This document shows, piece by piece, positions 17,531 through 25,492 of a stretch of 29,827 nucleotides of DNA. The notes under the pieces were generated by a model that was given only the letters and a program-made list of their open reading frames with translations, was not told where the DNA came from and ran no database searches. A program made the translations under genes and the position numbers. How positions within the stretch are numbered: the stretch's first letter is position 1; each line of letters begins with the position of its first letter. The stretch lies in contig CAYJFB010000028.1 in assembly GCA_964369685.1 (NCBI GenBank), positions 1 to 29,827 on the forward strand. Reading direction: 5' to 3'. The DNA is from Avidesulfovibrio sp964369685. Lineage in GTDB: Bacteria; Desulfobacterota; Desulfovibrionia; Desulfovibrionales; Desulfovibrionaceae.

Positions 17531-18838
17531 ATGCTTGAACAAATTTTTCGCTTACAAACTCATAAAACAGATGTAAAAACAGAAATCATTGCCGGCATTG
17601 CTACTTTTATGTCCATGTCTTATATCCTTGTCATTAATCCAAGCATACTTGTGTTGGCGGGAATGGATACCTTTGCTGTTTTTACTGCAACCGCACTGAG
17701 TGCCATTATCACAACGTTAGCCATGGCGTTCTTGGCGAACAAACCCATTGCTCTTGCGCCGGGGATGGACTTAAATATCCTTTTTGTGACACTTGTTGTC
17801 GGGCAAATGGGGTATTCATGGCAATTTGCCATAACAGCGTGTTTTATTGCAGGCATAATATTTTTCATCCTTTCACTTACCGGTTTTGGTAACGCTTCTT
17901 TCAAATGTTTCCCTCCGTCACTCAGAAATGCACTTTCTGTCGGTGTTGGGATGTTCATTACATCCGTTGCCTTGCGTTCTTCAGGTATTATTGTTGACGA
18001 TCCTATCACTCTCATACAACTTGGGAATATTTTTTCTGCCCCATCTTTCGTAAGCATTGCCGGGGTTATCATTATGAGCCTCATGTTTATGTATAAAATA
18101 AAAGGCGCATTGCTTTTAGGTATTTTGATCAGTACTATGATTGGCATTCCGTTGGGGATAAGCTCTTTTGATACTGTTGTCACGACGCCTCACCTCTTTT
18201 CGATACCGTCAATAGCGCCGACTTTTATGAAGTTTGAGTGGAATCATGTTTTTAGTTTTGATATGCTGAATGTTGTGATATTTTTTTTGTTTGTTGATAT
18301 GTTTGGTACGACGGGAACAGTTACCGCTCTGGGAACAAAAGGAAAATGGTTTGATGACGACGGCACATTGCCCGAAGCAAAAAAAATTTTTTGTGTGGAT
18401 GCGTTTGGTACTGTTTTGGCTTCTGTATTGGGCAGCTCTCCTGCAACGTCATACATAGAAAGTTCTACAGGCATTGTAGAGGGCGGAAAAACAGGACTGA
18501 CAAGTTTCACTGTTGCCATTTTATTTATTTTTTCATTATTCTTCGCGCCTATTTTTTTATTGGTTCCCATACAAGCCAGTTCTGCTGCTCTTATTATGGT
18601 CGGAATTTTTATGATTACGCCTGTAGCCTCAATAGACTTTACCGACTATCTTCAAGGGGTTCCTGCATTTATTACAATCATTATGATGCCTCTGACCTCA
18701 ACGATTCATGAAGGGCTTATTCTTGGTTTGACCTGCTATGTTGTCCTTGCTTTATTGTCAGGAAGGGGCAAAGAGGTATCCCCGCTTGCATTTGTTATTG
18801 TTACTCTTGCCATGGGGAAATATGTATTTATCGGATAA
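17531..18838 (+). CDS. NCS2 family permease, AzgA type (probable hypoxanthine/guanine/adenine uptake)
   Basis: 435 residues, almost wholly membrane-spanning (12-14 segments expected). It matches the AzgA branch of NCS2 nucleobase transporters: DVKTEIIAGIATFMSMSYILVINPSIL at the N-terminus, the APGMDLNILF helix where most AzgA proteins have APGMGLNAYF, FLFVDMFGTTGT and SSPATSYIESSTGIVEGGKTGL. Known members take up purine bases by proton symport. The substitutions in the APGM helix (Asp for Gly, Ile for Ala) leave the exact substrate open. Start ATG has GGGGATAA upstream. It is divergent from the GGDEF/EAL gene and convergent with pylC. Confidence 0.9.
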   Translation: MLEQIFRLQTHKTDVKTEIIAGIATFMSMSYILVINPSILVLAGMDTFAVFTATALSAIITTLAMAFLANKPIALAPGMDLNILFVTLVVGQMGYSWQFAITACFIAGIIFFILSLTGFGNASFKCFPPSLRNALSVGVGMFITSVALRSSGIIVDDPITLIQLGNIFSAPSFVSIAGVIIMSLMFMYKIKGALLLGILISTMIGIPLGISSFDTVVTTPHLFSIPSIAPTFMKFEWNHVFSFDMLNVVIFFLFVDMFGTTGTVTALGTKGKWFDDDGTLPEAKKIFCVDAFGTVLASVLGSSPATSYIESSTGIVEGGKTGLTSFTVAILFIFSLFFAPIFLLVPIQASSAALIMVGIFMITPVASIDFTDYLQGVPAFITIIMMPLTSTIHEGLILGLTCYVVLALLSGRGKEVSPLAFVIVTLAMGKYVFIG

Positions 18839-18905
18839 CTCCATTTAACCTTTCTTTTTTTCTAAATACTCAGAGATGCGTTCATATCAATCCATCACAC
18901 ACTGT

Positions 18906-18924
18906 AAAGGAGTCCTTTGTTTTT
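18906..18924 (+). terminator. Possible weak terminator after the permease gene
   Basis: AAAGG (18906-18910) and CCTTT (18914-18918) with loop AGT, then GTTTTT. The stem is only 5 bp, with possible wobble extension. It lies between the convergent permease and pylC genes. Confidence 0.4.
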
Positions 18925-18988
18925 GCCATATAGCACAGATAAGGGGCTTCTTTATATATATGGATTAAACAAAACAATATTACAATCT

Positions 18989-20116
18989 CTAAAGAAGAGT
19001 CTGTAAAGTTTTATTGCGACGTTGTAAAATGTTTTCGACGGAGGTATCGACAAACATCAGTGTTGCGACCCAATCGTTGTTTTTGAAGGAACCGCCGCGG
19101 AGCAATTCGTCTGTTTCGTAAGTCTTGTATTCGGAGATGAGGGGAGGCTTTGCTGTCATGATGTGTTCGCCCATGAAAGCGAACGTTCCGTTTTTATGAC
19201 ATAGGTGTTCGTAGCGTACAACACGATGCGTTTCATAGCCTTTTTGAGGGAAATAAGGTAAAAAACAGGCAATCAGGTGTTCCAGTATGTTAACACCTGT
19301 GGCAAGCCAAACCGCTGTTGGGGTTTGGCTTGGAACACGCGCGTCGATTTCCAGAACGCGCAAGCCTTCGGGGCTGTCGATCACTTCCAGATCCATCAAG
19401 CCTTTGAGTTGAAGTGCTTCCGCCAGTTTTATGGCCTCTTGCTTCATTTGTTGTTGCAAAGCCGCAGAGGCACGCGGCGGAACCAACACCGCTTGGCAAT
19501 CATAGATGTTATCCATGACCAGTTCAGTCACGGCAAAGGTTGTGTAGTTGTTTGGCGTGCCGCACACTTCTATAGAATATGAAATACCTTCACAGATTCG
19601 TTCAAAAATCCAATTCGGTGTCGCAAGTCCTTGTGGAAATCTCTCCAAAAAGATCGCTTCAGAATGCACCACACACACGCCTTGGCTGCCGCTACCGCCT
19701 GTAGGTTTGGCAAAAAAAGGATAGGTGATGTTTTCTGATGTGACTGGTGTGGGGATGGGGGTATTGTTTTCTATAAAAAATGCTTGACTGCGACGTTTAC
19801 AAGAAGAAATGGCATACGCCGCAGGATCAAAAGCCAACGGCAGTCGATGGTGTGTACACCATGCAATCAGTGCTTCAAGGGCTTTGGCATTTTCACAAGC
19901 AGGGATCACGATATCTGACGCCAACACGGCGCGTTCTGCTGTCGAATGATTTGTGGCGCCCCATGTTGTGACGTCACTCTGGATAAAGTGATCGGCAAGG
20001 TCACGTGCTGTTGGGATATCTTTACAGTCAATCAACAGTGTTTTTAGGTTGGCTTTACGTGCCAACCAACACAATTCAACCCCTTGAAGACCGCCGCCGA
20101 GAATACTTACAAGCAT
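18989..20116 (-). CDS. pylC: 3-methylornithine--L-lysine ligase PylC
   Basis: 375 residues. Matches PylC, the ATP-grasp enzyme that joins (3R)-3-methyl-D-ornithine to the epsilon amine of lysine in pyrrolysine synthesis. Seen: an N-terminal nucleotide-fold start VSILGGGLQGVELCWLA, YPFFAKPTGGSGSQGV as ATP loop, and LRVLEIDARVPSQTPTAV with metal-binding acids. It follows pylB with a 10-base overlap, so both are co-translated. The gene ends in TAG, then only two codons later a TAA in the same frame, so a Pyl-inserting cell would add three residues. pylD, usual next in such clusters, is not present downstream. Confidence 0.93.
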   Translation of the reverse strand: MLVSILGGGLQGVELCWLARKANLKTLLIDCKDIPTARDLADHFIQSDVTTWGATNHSTAERAVLASDIVIPACENAKALEALIAWCTHHRLPLAFDPAAYAISSCKRRSQAFFIENNTPIPTPVTSENITYPFFAKPTGGSGSQGVCVVHSEAIFLERFPQGLATPNWIFERICEGISYSIEVCGTPNNYTTFAVTELVMDNIYDCQAVLVPPRASAALQQQMKQEAIKLAEALQLKGLMDLEVIDSPEGLRVLEIDARVPSQTPTAVWLATGVNILEHLIACFLPYFPQKGYETHRVVRYEHLCHKNGTFAFMGEHIMTAKPPLISEYKTYETDELLRGGSFKNNDWVATLMFVDTSVENILQRRNKTLQTLL

Positions 20117-21168
20117 GACTGTTGCCCTATTTTATACTGTTGCATCCATGCTTGAAACGTACTCTGGCTTGCGGGACGACGATCTTGTTTAGCAAGTTCA
20201 GCACACACGGCCGCCACACTGCGGCGTTGGTTTTCAATATCCAAATCTTTTGAAGCTACACCGGCAAGACCACATCCCGAAGGTACTAAAGACGTGACGA
20301 CATTGGCGCCTGCATCAATCCGTGTACTCAACCCTTGAAGGCCGTCCACGTCCAAAGAGGCCGGAATCAATCGTTGCGGCATGAGCAAACGCATGGCGGC
20401 AAGCACACTCAATTCTGTTTCATGTGGTGTTTTTAACGTTTGTGTTGTGGGTTGTGCGGTGGTGGCTTCCCCGACAACATAACTCATGGCTCGAACTTGT
20501 GCCAAGGGTTCTTCTTTCATTGCCAAAAGCGATTCGATCAAATCTGCTGTTGTTTCGCCGACACCGATCAACAACCCGTCTTCAACCAACAGTCCTGCTG
20601 CCGCCGCATCCAATCGCGCTTGTTTTCGTTGATCAAAATCTTGTTGACAGCGTAATTGTGCAAAAACATTACGATTATGATTTTCTTGATAACACGCATA
20701 CCAATCGGCACCGACATCGGCCAAGGCACGTAATTGTTCTGCTCGCAATACCCCGGGAGAAAGCATGAGCGGCATGTTGGTTGCATTTTTTAACGTTTGA
20801 ACCAACTCAAGCAATCGTGGAAAGCCTTCATCAGACACGTAATACGGATCTTCACCCAAGGTGAGATCCAAAAGATGAACACCGTCGTCGATCAGGCGTT
20901 GTGCGGCTTCAAGCAGGGTTTCAAGTGTTTTTCTGTAGCGTTGCAGGCGGGTGTTGCTACAACGGTATTGACAAAATGTACAATCATTGCGGCAATGGGT
21001 GCTTAAATACAAAAAGCCATACATAAAAAATGTGTGTCCAAAGTATCGATCGCGACAGGCTTGTGCTTTGGTAAACAAGTTTTTTTGTGTTTCTGTGGCG
21101 GTATCTTCAAGCCATAATTGCAATTGTCTTGAGTGTATATTGTCTGTATTGATGTTTTTTTTTGTCAT
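20107..21168 (-). CDS. pylB: 3-methylornithine synthase PylB (radical SAM)
   Basis: 353 residues. Radical SAM enzyme that rearranges lysine to 3-methylornithine, the first step of pyrrolysine synthesis. The iron-sulfur motif is CRNDCTFCQY, with Cys59, Cys63 and Cys66. Downstream: DLTLGEDPYYVSDEGFPRLLELV, LMLSPGVLRAEQLRALADVGADWYACYQE, GLLIGVGET and the LIPASLDVDGLQG and VTSLVPSGCGLAGVA segments of the PylB/biotin-synthase-like barrel. Start ATG overlaps the pylSc stop by 4 bases (ATGA), and it overlaps pylC by 10 bases: a tight operon. Stop is TAA. Confidence 0.94.
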   Translation of the reverse strand: MTKKNINTDNIHSRQLQLWLEDTATETQKNLFTKAQACRDRYFGHTFFMYGFLYLSTHCRNDCTFCQYRCSNTRLQRYRKTLETLLEAAQRLIDDGVHLLDLTLGEDPYYVSDEGFPRLLELVQTLKNATNMPLMLSPGVLRAEQLRALADVGADWYACYQENHNRNVFAQLRCQQDFDQRKQARLDAAAAGLLVEDGLLIGVGETTADLIESLLAMKEEPLAQVRAMSYVVGEATTAQPTTQTLKTPHETELSVLAAMRLLMPQRLIPASLDVDGLQGLSTRIDAGANVVTSLVPSGCGLAGVASKDLDIENQRRSVAAVCAELAKQDRRPASQSTFQAWMQQYKIGQQSCL

Positions 21169-22001
21169 AACCGTAAGCGAATTCCGTCGATATAGGCAAG
21201 ACTGCTGCCTGTCTTGGCCACGTTGCGTTCATTGGTGGCAGCCATGGTTAGGCGTTCGATGCCAAAGCCAATCCCAATCCAGTTTTCCATAATTCCCCAA
21301 GCAGCGTCCAAGGCGTGCGGTCCCAAAGCCGACGAAGCCAACTCCATGCCGTCGGCAGTGACAAAATCTGCGGTTTCACCGTATACAACAGAATCTTCGT
21401 CGGTCATTCGCCAGCCTTCAATGCCTGCCGTATCAAGCACCAAAGCCCCCAAATCACGGAGTCGCTCGCGCAGATCCATCTCTTCAGGCACTCCCATTTC
21501 AACAAGATTGAGCATGGTGAACTCAGCGGCATGGAGTTGACCTTGGCTTTCACGGCGAAAACAAGATCCCATTTCAAAAAAACGCAAAGGACGCGGACGC
21601 AACCGACCGAGATCACGCATATATTCATACAAATGCGGCGCGAGCATGGGACGCAAACAATGCCTTTCATCAAGCCAAAACACTTGTTTTTCCATGATGG
21701 AACCGTCAAAGACGCCCATTTTTTCCAAGCGTTTGCGTGTAAGGATTGTGGGTGTTTGTATTTGCAGAAAACCTGCGTCACGTAAGGCTTTGGCGAGGCG
21801 TTCTTGCAGTGCCAAATGAAACGGTCTGCGTGTCGTTGTGCAGAGGGTTTCGAGTCGGTGATGTTGTTCGGCGACTAAGCGTGTTTCTGTTTGCTGAAAC
21901 ACTTTGTTGCGTTCTGTGGCGGTTGTAAATTCGGCATATAACTCGACATCGGAAGCCCCAAGAGCGGTAAGCCGACGCTGTTGTTCTTCGCTAAAAATCA
22001 T
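21165..22001 (-). CDS. pylSc: Pyrrolysyl-tRNA synthetase, catalytic subunit PylSc
   Basis: 278 residues. Class II synthetase core that attaches pyrrolysine to tRNA-Pyl, here as a separate protein without the N-terminal tRNA-binding domain, as in known bacterial systems. Motif 2 is FFEMGSCFRRES, motif 3 GIGFGIERLTM. The Pyl pocket is recognisable: LRPMLAPHLYEYMRDL, TMLNLVEMG (Asn kept; Val where the Methanosarcina enzyme has Cys, as I recall for the Desulfitobacterium protein too), VVYGETADF (pocket-lid Tyr) and the WIG before motif 3. Start ATG has AAGGTGAAG upstream. Follows pylSn by 81 bp. Stop is TGA. Confidence 0.95.
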   Translation of the reverse strand: MIFSEEQQRRLTALGASDVELYAEFTTATERNKVFQQTETRLVAEQHHRLETLCTTTRRPFHLALQERLAKALRDAGFLQIQTPTILTRKRLEKMGVFDGSIMEKQVFWLDERHCLRPMLAPHLYEYMRDLGRLRPRPLRFFEMGSCFRRESQGQLHAAEFTMLNLVEMGVPEEMDLRERLRDLGALVLDTAGIEGWRMTDEDSVVYGETADFVTADGMELASSALGPHALDAAWGIMENWIGIGFGIERLTMAATNERNVAKTGSSLAYIDGIRLRL

Positions 22002-22082
22002 AGTTCTTCACCTTATTGATCATAAAAACAGAAAATATTCTTATTGTGTACCTTGTAGATTGTGGAGTTTAGAAAGTCTTTA

Positions 22083-22442
22083 TTATTGTTCGCCTTGCTG
22101 GTTATGGAGCACTGAACCGGATTTTTTACGAAACATGGTGCCCTGGTATTTCTCAAGTTTCCAATCGGGCACACCACAAGCGGGGCAGGGGGCAACCACA
22201 AGTTTGTTGCGTAACCAACGGCTGGCGCGTGAGGTGCGCGAGTTCCTAACCGTGAAAGTTTTTCCGCAGTGTGTTGTGATCACAGCGAATTCGCCTTGTA
22301 TATCCATCGTCCGAATGCCGTGTAGTAAGCCTTTTCGTGACGGCCAAAGTTTCATTTTTCCGATAAGTGCGAAGAGGTATTGGTGTTTACGGTAGGTGCG
22401 TGTTTTTTTTCCTGAGGTGAGGGCAGGATTTTTTTCAGTCAT
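22083..22442 (-). CDS. pylSn: Pyrrolysyl-tRNA synthetase, N-terminal tRNA-binding subunit PylSn
   Basis: 119 residues from the ATG at 22440-22442; a GTG four codons earlier (22454) is possible. Neither has a clear ribosome site. The small basic protein matches PylSn: TYRKHQYLFALIGKMKLWPS, RKGLLHGI, VITTHCGKTFTVRNSRTSRASRWLRNK, and a CPACGVPDWKLEKYQGT tail with two cysteines that, with THCGK, are likely zinc ligands as in the PylRS N-terminal domain. It binds tRNA-Pyl tightly and improves charging by PylSc. It comes first after pylT, followed by pylSc. Stop is TAA. Confidence 0.92.
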   Translation of the reverse strand: MTEKNPALTSGKKTRTYRKHQYLFALIGKMKLWPSRKGLLHGIRTMDIQGEFAVITTHCGKTFTVRNSRTSRASRWLRNKLVVAPCPACGVPDWKLEKYQGTMFRKKSGSVLHNQQGEQ

Positions 22443-22596
22443 GGAGCGGCTCACACGGGGATAGATTTTTTATGATGCGCAGCTTCACAAAAATCGAGCT
22501 CACGCAAGATATTTTCAGACAATGCGATGCCATAAAATCTGCACTCAGAGGCATAACTTGAGCAGTTTTGGTGTTCAATAGACGTAGTATGAAAAA

Positions 22597-22668
22597 TGGA
22601 GGGGTGTCCGGGAGTCTCACCCGACTACAGGGGTTTAGAGTCCCTGCGATCAATTCGATCCACACCCC
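22597..22668 (-). tRNA. pylT: tRNA-Pyl (amber suppressor, anticodon CUA)
   Basis: 72 bases with encoded CCA. Reading minus from 22668: 7-bp acceptor stem GGGGUGU/ACACCCC, a single joining base, a D stem GAUC/GAUC with a 5-base loop, one joining base, a 6-base anticodon arm CAGGGA/CCCCUG (last pair A-C unpaired), loop CUCUAAA with anticodon CUA, a 3-base variable loop, a 5-bp T stem, discriminator U, then CCA. The minimal D loop, tiny variable loop and 6-base anticodon arm are the hallmarks of tRNA-Pyl and not of ordinary tRNAs. It leads the pyl cluster on the same strand, 154 bases before the pylSn ATG. Confidence 0.96.
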
Positions 22669-22696
22669 GTATTTGTAATCATACGCTCGTTGTATG

Positions 22697-22726
22697 CTTA
22701 TAGTCTGTGTACAGGCATTGTGTGAA
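22697..22726 (-). promoter_or_regulatory. Candidate sigma-70 promoter for pylT and the pyl cluster
   Basis: On minus, TTCACA (22721-22726) and TATAAG (22697-22702) are each one base off consensus and 18 bases apart. Transcription would start roughly 20 bases before the mature tRNA. A short CATAC/GTATG inverted repeat (22680-22684, 22692-22696) lies just after the -10 box, in or near the leader; it could be an operator or a processing hairpin. Confidence 0.6.
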
Positions 22727-22771
22727 AGATATATCTTATGAGATCTGTCGCGCCTTGTCCATAACCTAAGC

Positions 22772-22801
22772 AAAAAAAAAAGCACTGATGTGCATTTTTT
22801 T
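22772..22801 (-). terminator. Intrinsic terminator between the ATPase gene and pylT
   Basis: A short GCAC-TGAT-GTGC hairpin (22782-22793) flanked by ten A on one side and seven T on the other, so each strand sees a stem followed by a long U run. On minus it would stop ATPase transcripts before pylT. The stem is only 4 bp plus A-U pairs. Confidence 0.55.
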
Positions 22802-22835
22802 AAGATGTTGACACAATGTACTTTTTTTACTTTTA

Positions 22836-22886
22836 TTTTTTTAAGAAACAGAATCTATAAGGCGTAGGTTCTGTTTCTCAAAAAAA
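22836..22886. repeat. Inverted repeat after the ATPase gene
   Basis: AGAAACAGAA and TTCTGTTTCT (22844-22853, 22869-22878) pair perfectly over 10 bp around a 15-base loop. With the flanking T and A tracts the stem grows to about 18 bp with one mismatch. On both strands the T run comes before the hairpin and the A run after it, the reverse of a terminator. Confidence 0.65.
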
Positions 22887-22896
22887 AATAGACGAG

Positions 22897-24807
22897 TTAT
22901 AATATCTTTTTTTCATAGAGTCTTGCCGCATTCAGGACGACAAGAACAGATCCTGCATTGTGTACCAATGCGCCTGTTGCCGGAGTGAGAACGCCTGCAA
23001 TGGAAAAAATAATCGCGGCAAAATTGATAGCCATTGACAAGATGATATTAAATTTTATTGAAAAAATTGTAGCAAGAGACAATTTTTTCAGATATGCAAT
23101 CTTTGAAATATCATCCCCCATGATTGCAATATCCGCCGCATCAATGGCGATATCACTACCCATGGTTCCCATGGCCACACCGACATGTGCGGTTTTTAAC
23201 GCGGGCGCGTCGTTGACGCCGTCGCCGATCATACACACTCTTCTACCTGTTTGGGAAAGCGTTTTTATGGCTTCAACCTTTGCTTCCGGCAAAAGCGAAG
23301 AATACACATTTGTAATGCCGACTTGATGTGCTATAACTCGTGCGCTTTTTGCGTTATCGCCTGTAAGAAGAACTGTTTCTTCAATCTCCGCTTCTTTGAG
23401 GTCGGCAACCGCTTTGGCTGCTGTCGTTTTTATGGTATCAGATAAAGCGATCACGCCTAAATAGTGTTCTTTGTCCGCCACGATCACAACTGCTTTGCCT
23501 TCTTCCCGTAAATCAAGAACAATCTGTTCTACGGCTTTGGATATTTTGTTTTCTTGTGCTTCTTCAATCAGTGTCTCGTTGCCGCAATAGATGCGTTTTC
23601 CCTCTATGTTGGCAAACACCCCTTTGCCCACCGACATAGAAAAATCATGCCCTTCATGCACAGCGATAGCCTGCTTTTTGACATACGCCATAATGGATTT
23701 ACCGATAGGGTGTTCAGAACGGCTCTCAACTGATGCCACAACAGACAACAAGCTTTCTTCCTGAAGATGCAACGGAATGATATCACTCACTGTCAATTTT
23801 CCATGTGTTAATGTGCCTGTTTTGTCAAAGGCAACAATCCGTACTTGTCCCATTTTTTCAAGCGCTTCACCGGATTTGATAAGCACACCGTTTTTTGTTG
23901 CTTGACCGATTGCCGCCATAATGGATGTCGGTGTGGCAAGAGCCAATGCACACGGGCAAAAAACAACCAACACAGTCACAGCACGCAATAACGCCGCTTC
24001 AGGTTCATGCAATACGAAATTAAAAACACAATACGTTATGATAGCAATGATACACGCCGTCGGCACAAGATATGCCGCCCAACGATCGACAGTTTTTTGT
24101 GTCGGGGCTTTATTTTGCTCCGCTGCGGCAACCAATTGAATCATTTTTTGCAATGATGACTGCTGAAACGCTTTGGTTACTTTTATATCAACAGAACCAA
24201 AACAATTAATGGTTCCTGTAAATACTTCATCTTGTTCTTTTTTATCGACAGGTAACGATTCCCCGGTCATGATTGATTGATCAACTGTAGTATTTCCCGA
24301 GACAATCATACCGTCTGCAGGAAACGATTCACCGGGTAACACTCTCAAGGTGTCGCCGATGTGGATGTCTTCTGCAGGAAGGACGCTTTCTTCGAGTGTT
24401 CCGTTTTCATGTTGGGTAATTTTTCTTCCTGTATTTGGAACGAGATTGAGTAATCCTGTGATACCTTTTTTGGCTTTTTCCACGGTACGATCTTCAAGCC
24501 ATTCACCGATCGCCATGATAAAAGCCACTTCGCCTGCCGCAAAAATGTCATCAATATATACAGCGGCAATCATGGCTATGGTTATAAGTAGTGGTGACGT
24601 GATGCGCATTTCCGACGTGTTGCGTATTGCCATATACGCAAGGGGGGTACCTGAAATGCATAAAGATACCCATGCAGGATTGATTGCAAACACAAACGTC
24701 CCGCCATACATGGGAACAATGTATTCTGTAATAAAACTTGCAAAAAGAAACACGCCGGAAATGCAAATCATTGGTATTGAATTTAAAAGAAAAATATACT
24801 GACTCAT
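22897..24807 (-). CDS. Heavy-metal translocating P1B-type ATPase
   Basis: 636 residues from the ATG at 24805-24807, which has AAGGA seven bases ahead; the frame is open 21 codons further. Membrane pump that exports a metal ion using ATP. Landmarks: actuator TGES (in SIMTGESLPVDK), the ion-site CPC in VVFCPCALALATP, the phosphorylation site DKTGTLTHG, the SRSEHPIG histidine-proline motif and GDGVNDAPALK. There is no N-terminal CxxC metal-binding domain, so the protein is short. The last helix has HNAGSVLVVLNAARL, without the MxxSS pattern of typical copper pumps. The CsoR-type regulator upstream points to Cu(I), but the helix leaves specificity open. Confidence 0.92.
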   Translation of the reverse strand: MSQYIFLLNSIPMICISGVFLFASFITEYIVPMYGGTFVFAINPAWVSLCISGTPLAYMAIRNTSEMRITSPLLITIAMIAAVYIDDIFAAGEVAFIMAIGEWLEDRTVEKAKKGITGLLNLVPNTGRKITQHENGTLEESVLPAEDIHIGDTLRVLPGESFPADGMIVSGNTTVDQSIMTGESLPVDKKEQDEVFTGTINCFGSVDIKVTKAFQQSSLQKMIQLVAAAEQNKAPTQKTVDRWAAYLVPTACIIAIITYCVFNFVLHEPEAALLRAVTVLVVFCPCALALATPTSIMAAIGQATKNGVLIKSGEALEKMGQVRIVAFDKTGTLTHGKLTVSDIIPLHLQEESLLSVVASVESRSEHPIGKSIMAYVKKQAIAVHEGHDFSMSVGKGVFANIEGKRIYCGNETLIEEAQENKISKAVEQIVLDLREEGKAVVIVADKEHYLGVIALSDTIKTTAAKAVADLKEAEIEETVLLTGDNAKSARVIAHQVGITNVYSSLLPEAKVEAIKTLSQTGRRVCMIGDGVNDAPALKTAHVGVAMGTMGSDIAIDAADIAIMGDDISKIAYLKKLSLATIFSIKFNIILSMAINFAAIIFSIAGVLTPATGALVHNAGSVLVVLNAARLYEKKIL

Positions 24808-24878
24808 TAAAAAATCCTTCTTCGATGTGTTCGTCAACCACATAATAAATATACACGCTTTGACGATCACACTGCCAT

Positions 24879-25154
24879 TTAAAGTGTTTTAGAAAATTGA
24901 TTGAGGGCGGAAATGAGGCTTTTGATTGTTTCTTTTTCTTGTCCGTGTTTTATGCCGTCAAGCACACAATGGTGCATGTGTCCTTCAAGGATGATTTGTC
25001 CTGTTTTGTGTAGTGCCGATTTCACCGCACCGATTTGAATCAAGATTTCTTCACAGGGTTTATCGTTTGTAACCATTTTTGAAATTCCGCGCACTTGACC
25101 TTCTATTTTGCGTAAACGCGTTTGTATTGCGTCAACATCCATACATTTTTTCAT
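24879..25154 (-). CDS. csoR: CsoR-type metal-sensing transcriptional repressor
   Basis: 91 residues, all-helical CsoR/RcnR family. The start RLRKIEGQVRGISKMV and the Cu(I) site Cys34, His59, Cys63 (KPCEEIL and EGHMHHCV) have the same spacing as the C-H-C triad of mycobacterial CsoR. Such repressors leave DNA when the metal binds. The start ATG has GGAG upstream. It lies 71 bp before the metal ATPase on the same strand, and a matching palindromic operator lies just upstream, so it probably controls itself and the ATPase. Confidence 0.9.
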   Translation of the reverse strand: MKKCMDVDAIQTRLRKIEGQVRGISKMVTNDKPCEEILIQIGAVKSALHKTGQIILEGHMHHCVLDGIKHGQEKETIKSLISALNQFSKTL

Positions 25155-25182
25155 GGTTTACTCCATATTTTTCACATACTAC

Positions 25183-25199
25183 ATACCCCAATAGGGTAT
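25183..25199. promoter_or_regulatory. Probable CsoR operator
   Basis: ATACCC-CAATA-GGGTAT, a perfect 6-bp inverted repeat with 5-base spacer, 29 bases upstream of csoR. The G/C-tract palindrome is the form recognised by CsoR-like repressors. It would cover the csoR promoter region. Confidence 0.7.
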
Positions 25200-25268
25200 G
25201 CGCATACTGACAAACTTTCTATCCACAGTCAAGAGCAAAAACATTTAACTAAAAAAGAATTTGTCCTC

Positions 25269-25298
25269 AAAAAATAAAAAAGCACCCGTAAAGGATGC
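25269..25298 (-). terminator. Intrinsic terminator upstream of csoR
   Basis: On minus GCATCC and GGGTGC (25293-25298, 25282-25287) pair with one U-G wobble around TTTAC, followed by TTTTTTATTTTTT. It isolates the csoR operon from transcription coming through the alcohol dehydrogenase gene. Confidence 0.75.
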
Positions 25299-25492
25299 AA
25301 AGAGTGTGAAGAATAAGAATTTAACGATGTACTTGTAATACTATTTATTTATTGGTAACTTAGATAGTGTCTTTATATGATGATTTTTATTACTGAAGTT
25401 TGACGTAGAGAAAGACGAAAAGGCGTCTTTAATGACGCTCTCTGGCTACAAAAAAATAAATGTTTTAGAGATATATGTCGAGGTTTTATTTA

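Noticed and set aside
18839..18988. pylD or a remnant of it after pylC
   Set aside because: Only 150 bp remain before the convergent permease gene and no PylD-like stretch appears in any frame.
22435..22785. Minus-strand open frame of 116 codons over pylT
   Set aside because: Runs across the tRNA gene and its promoter, with no ribosome site or family features.
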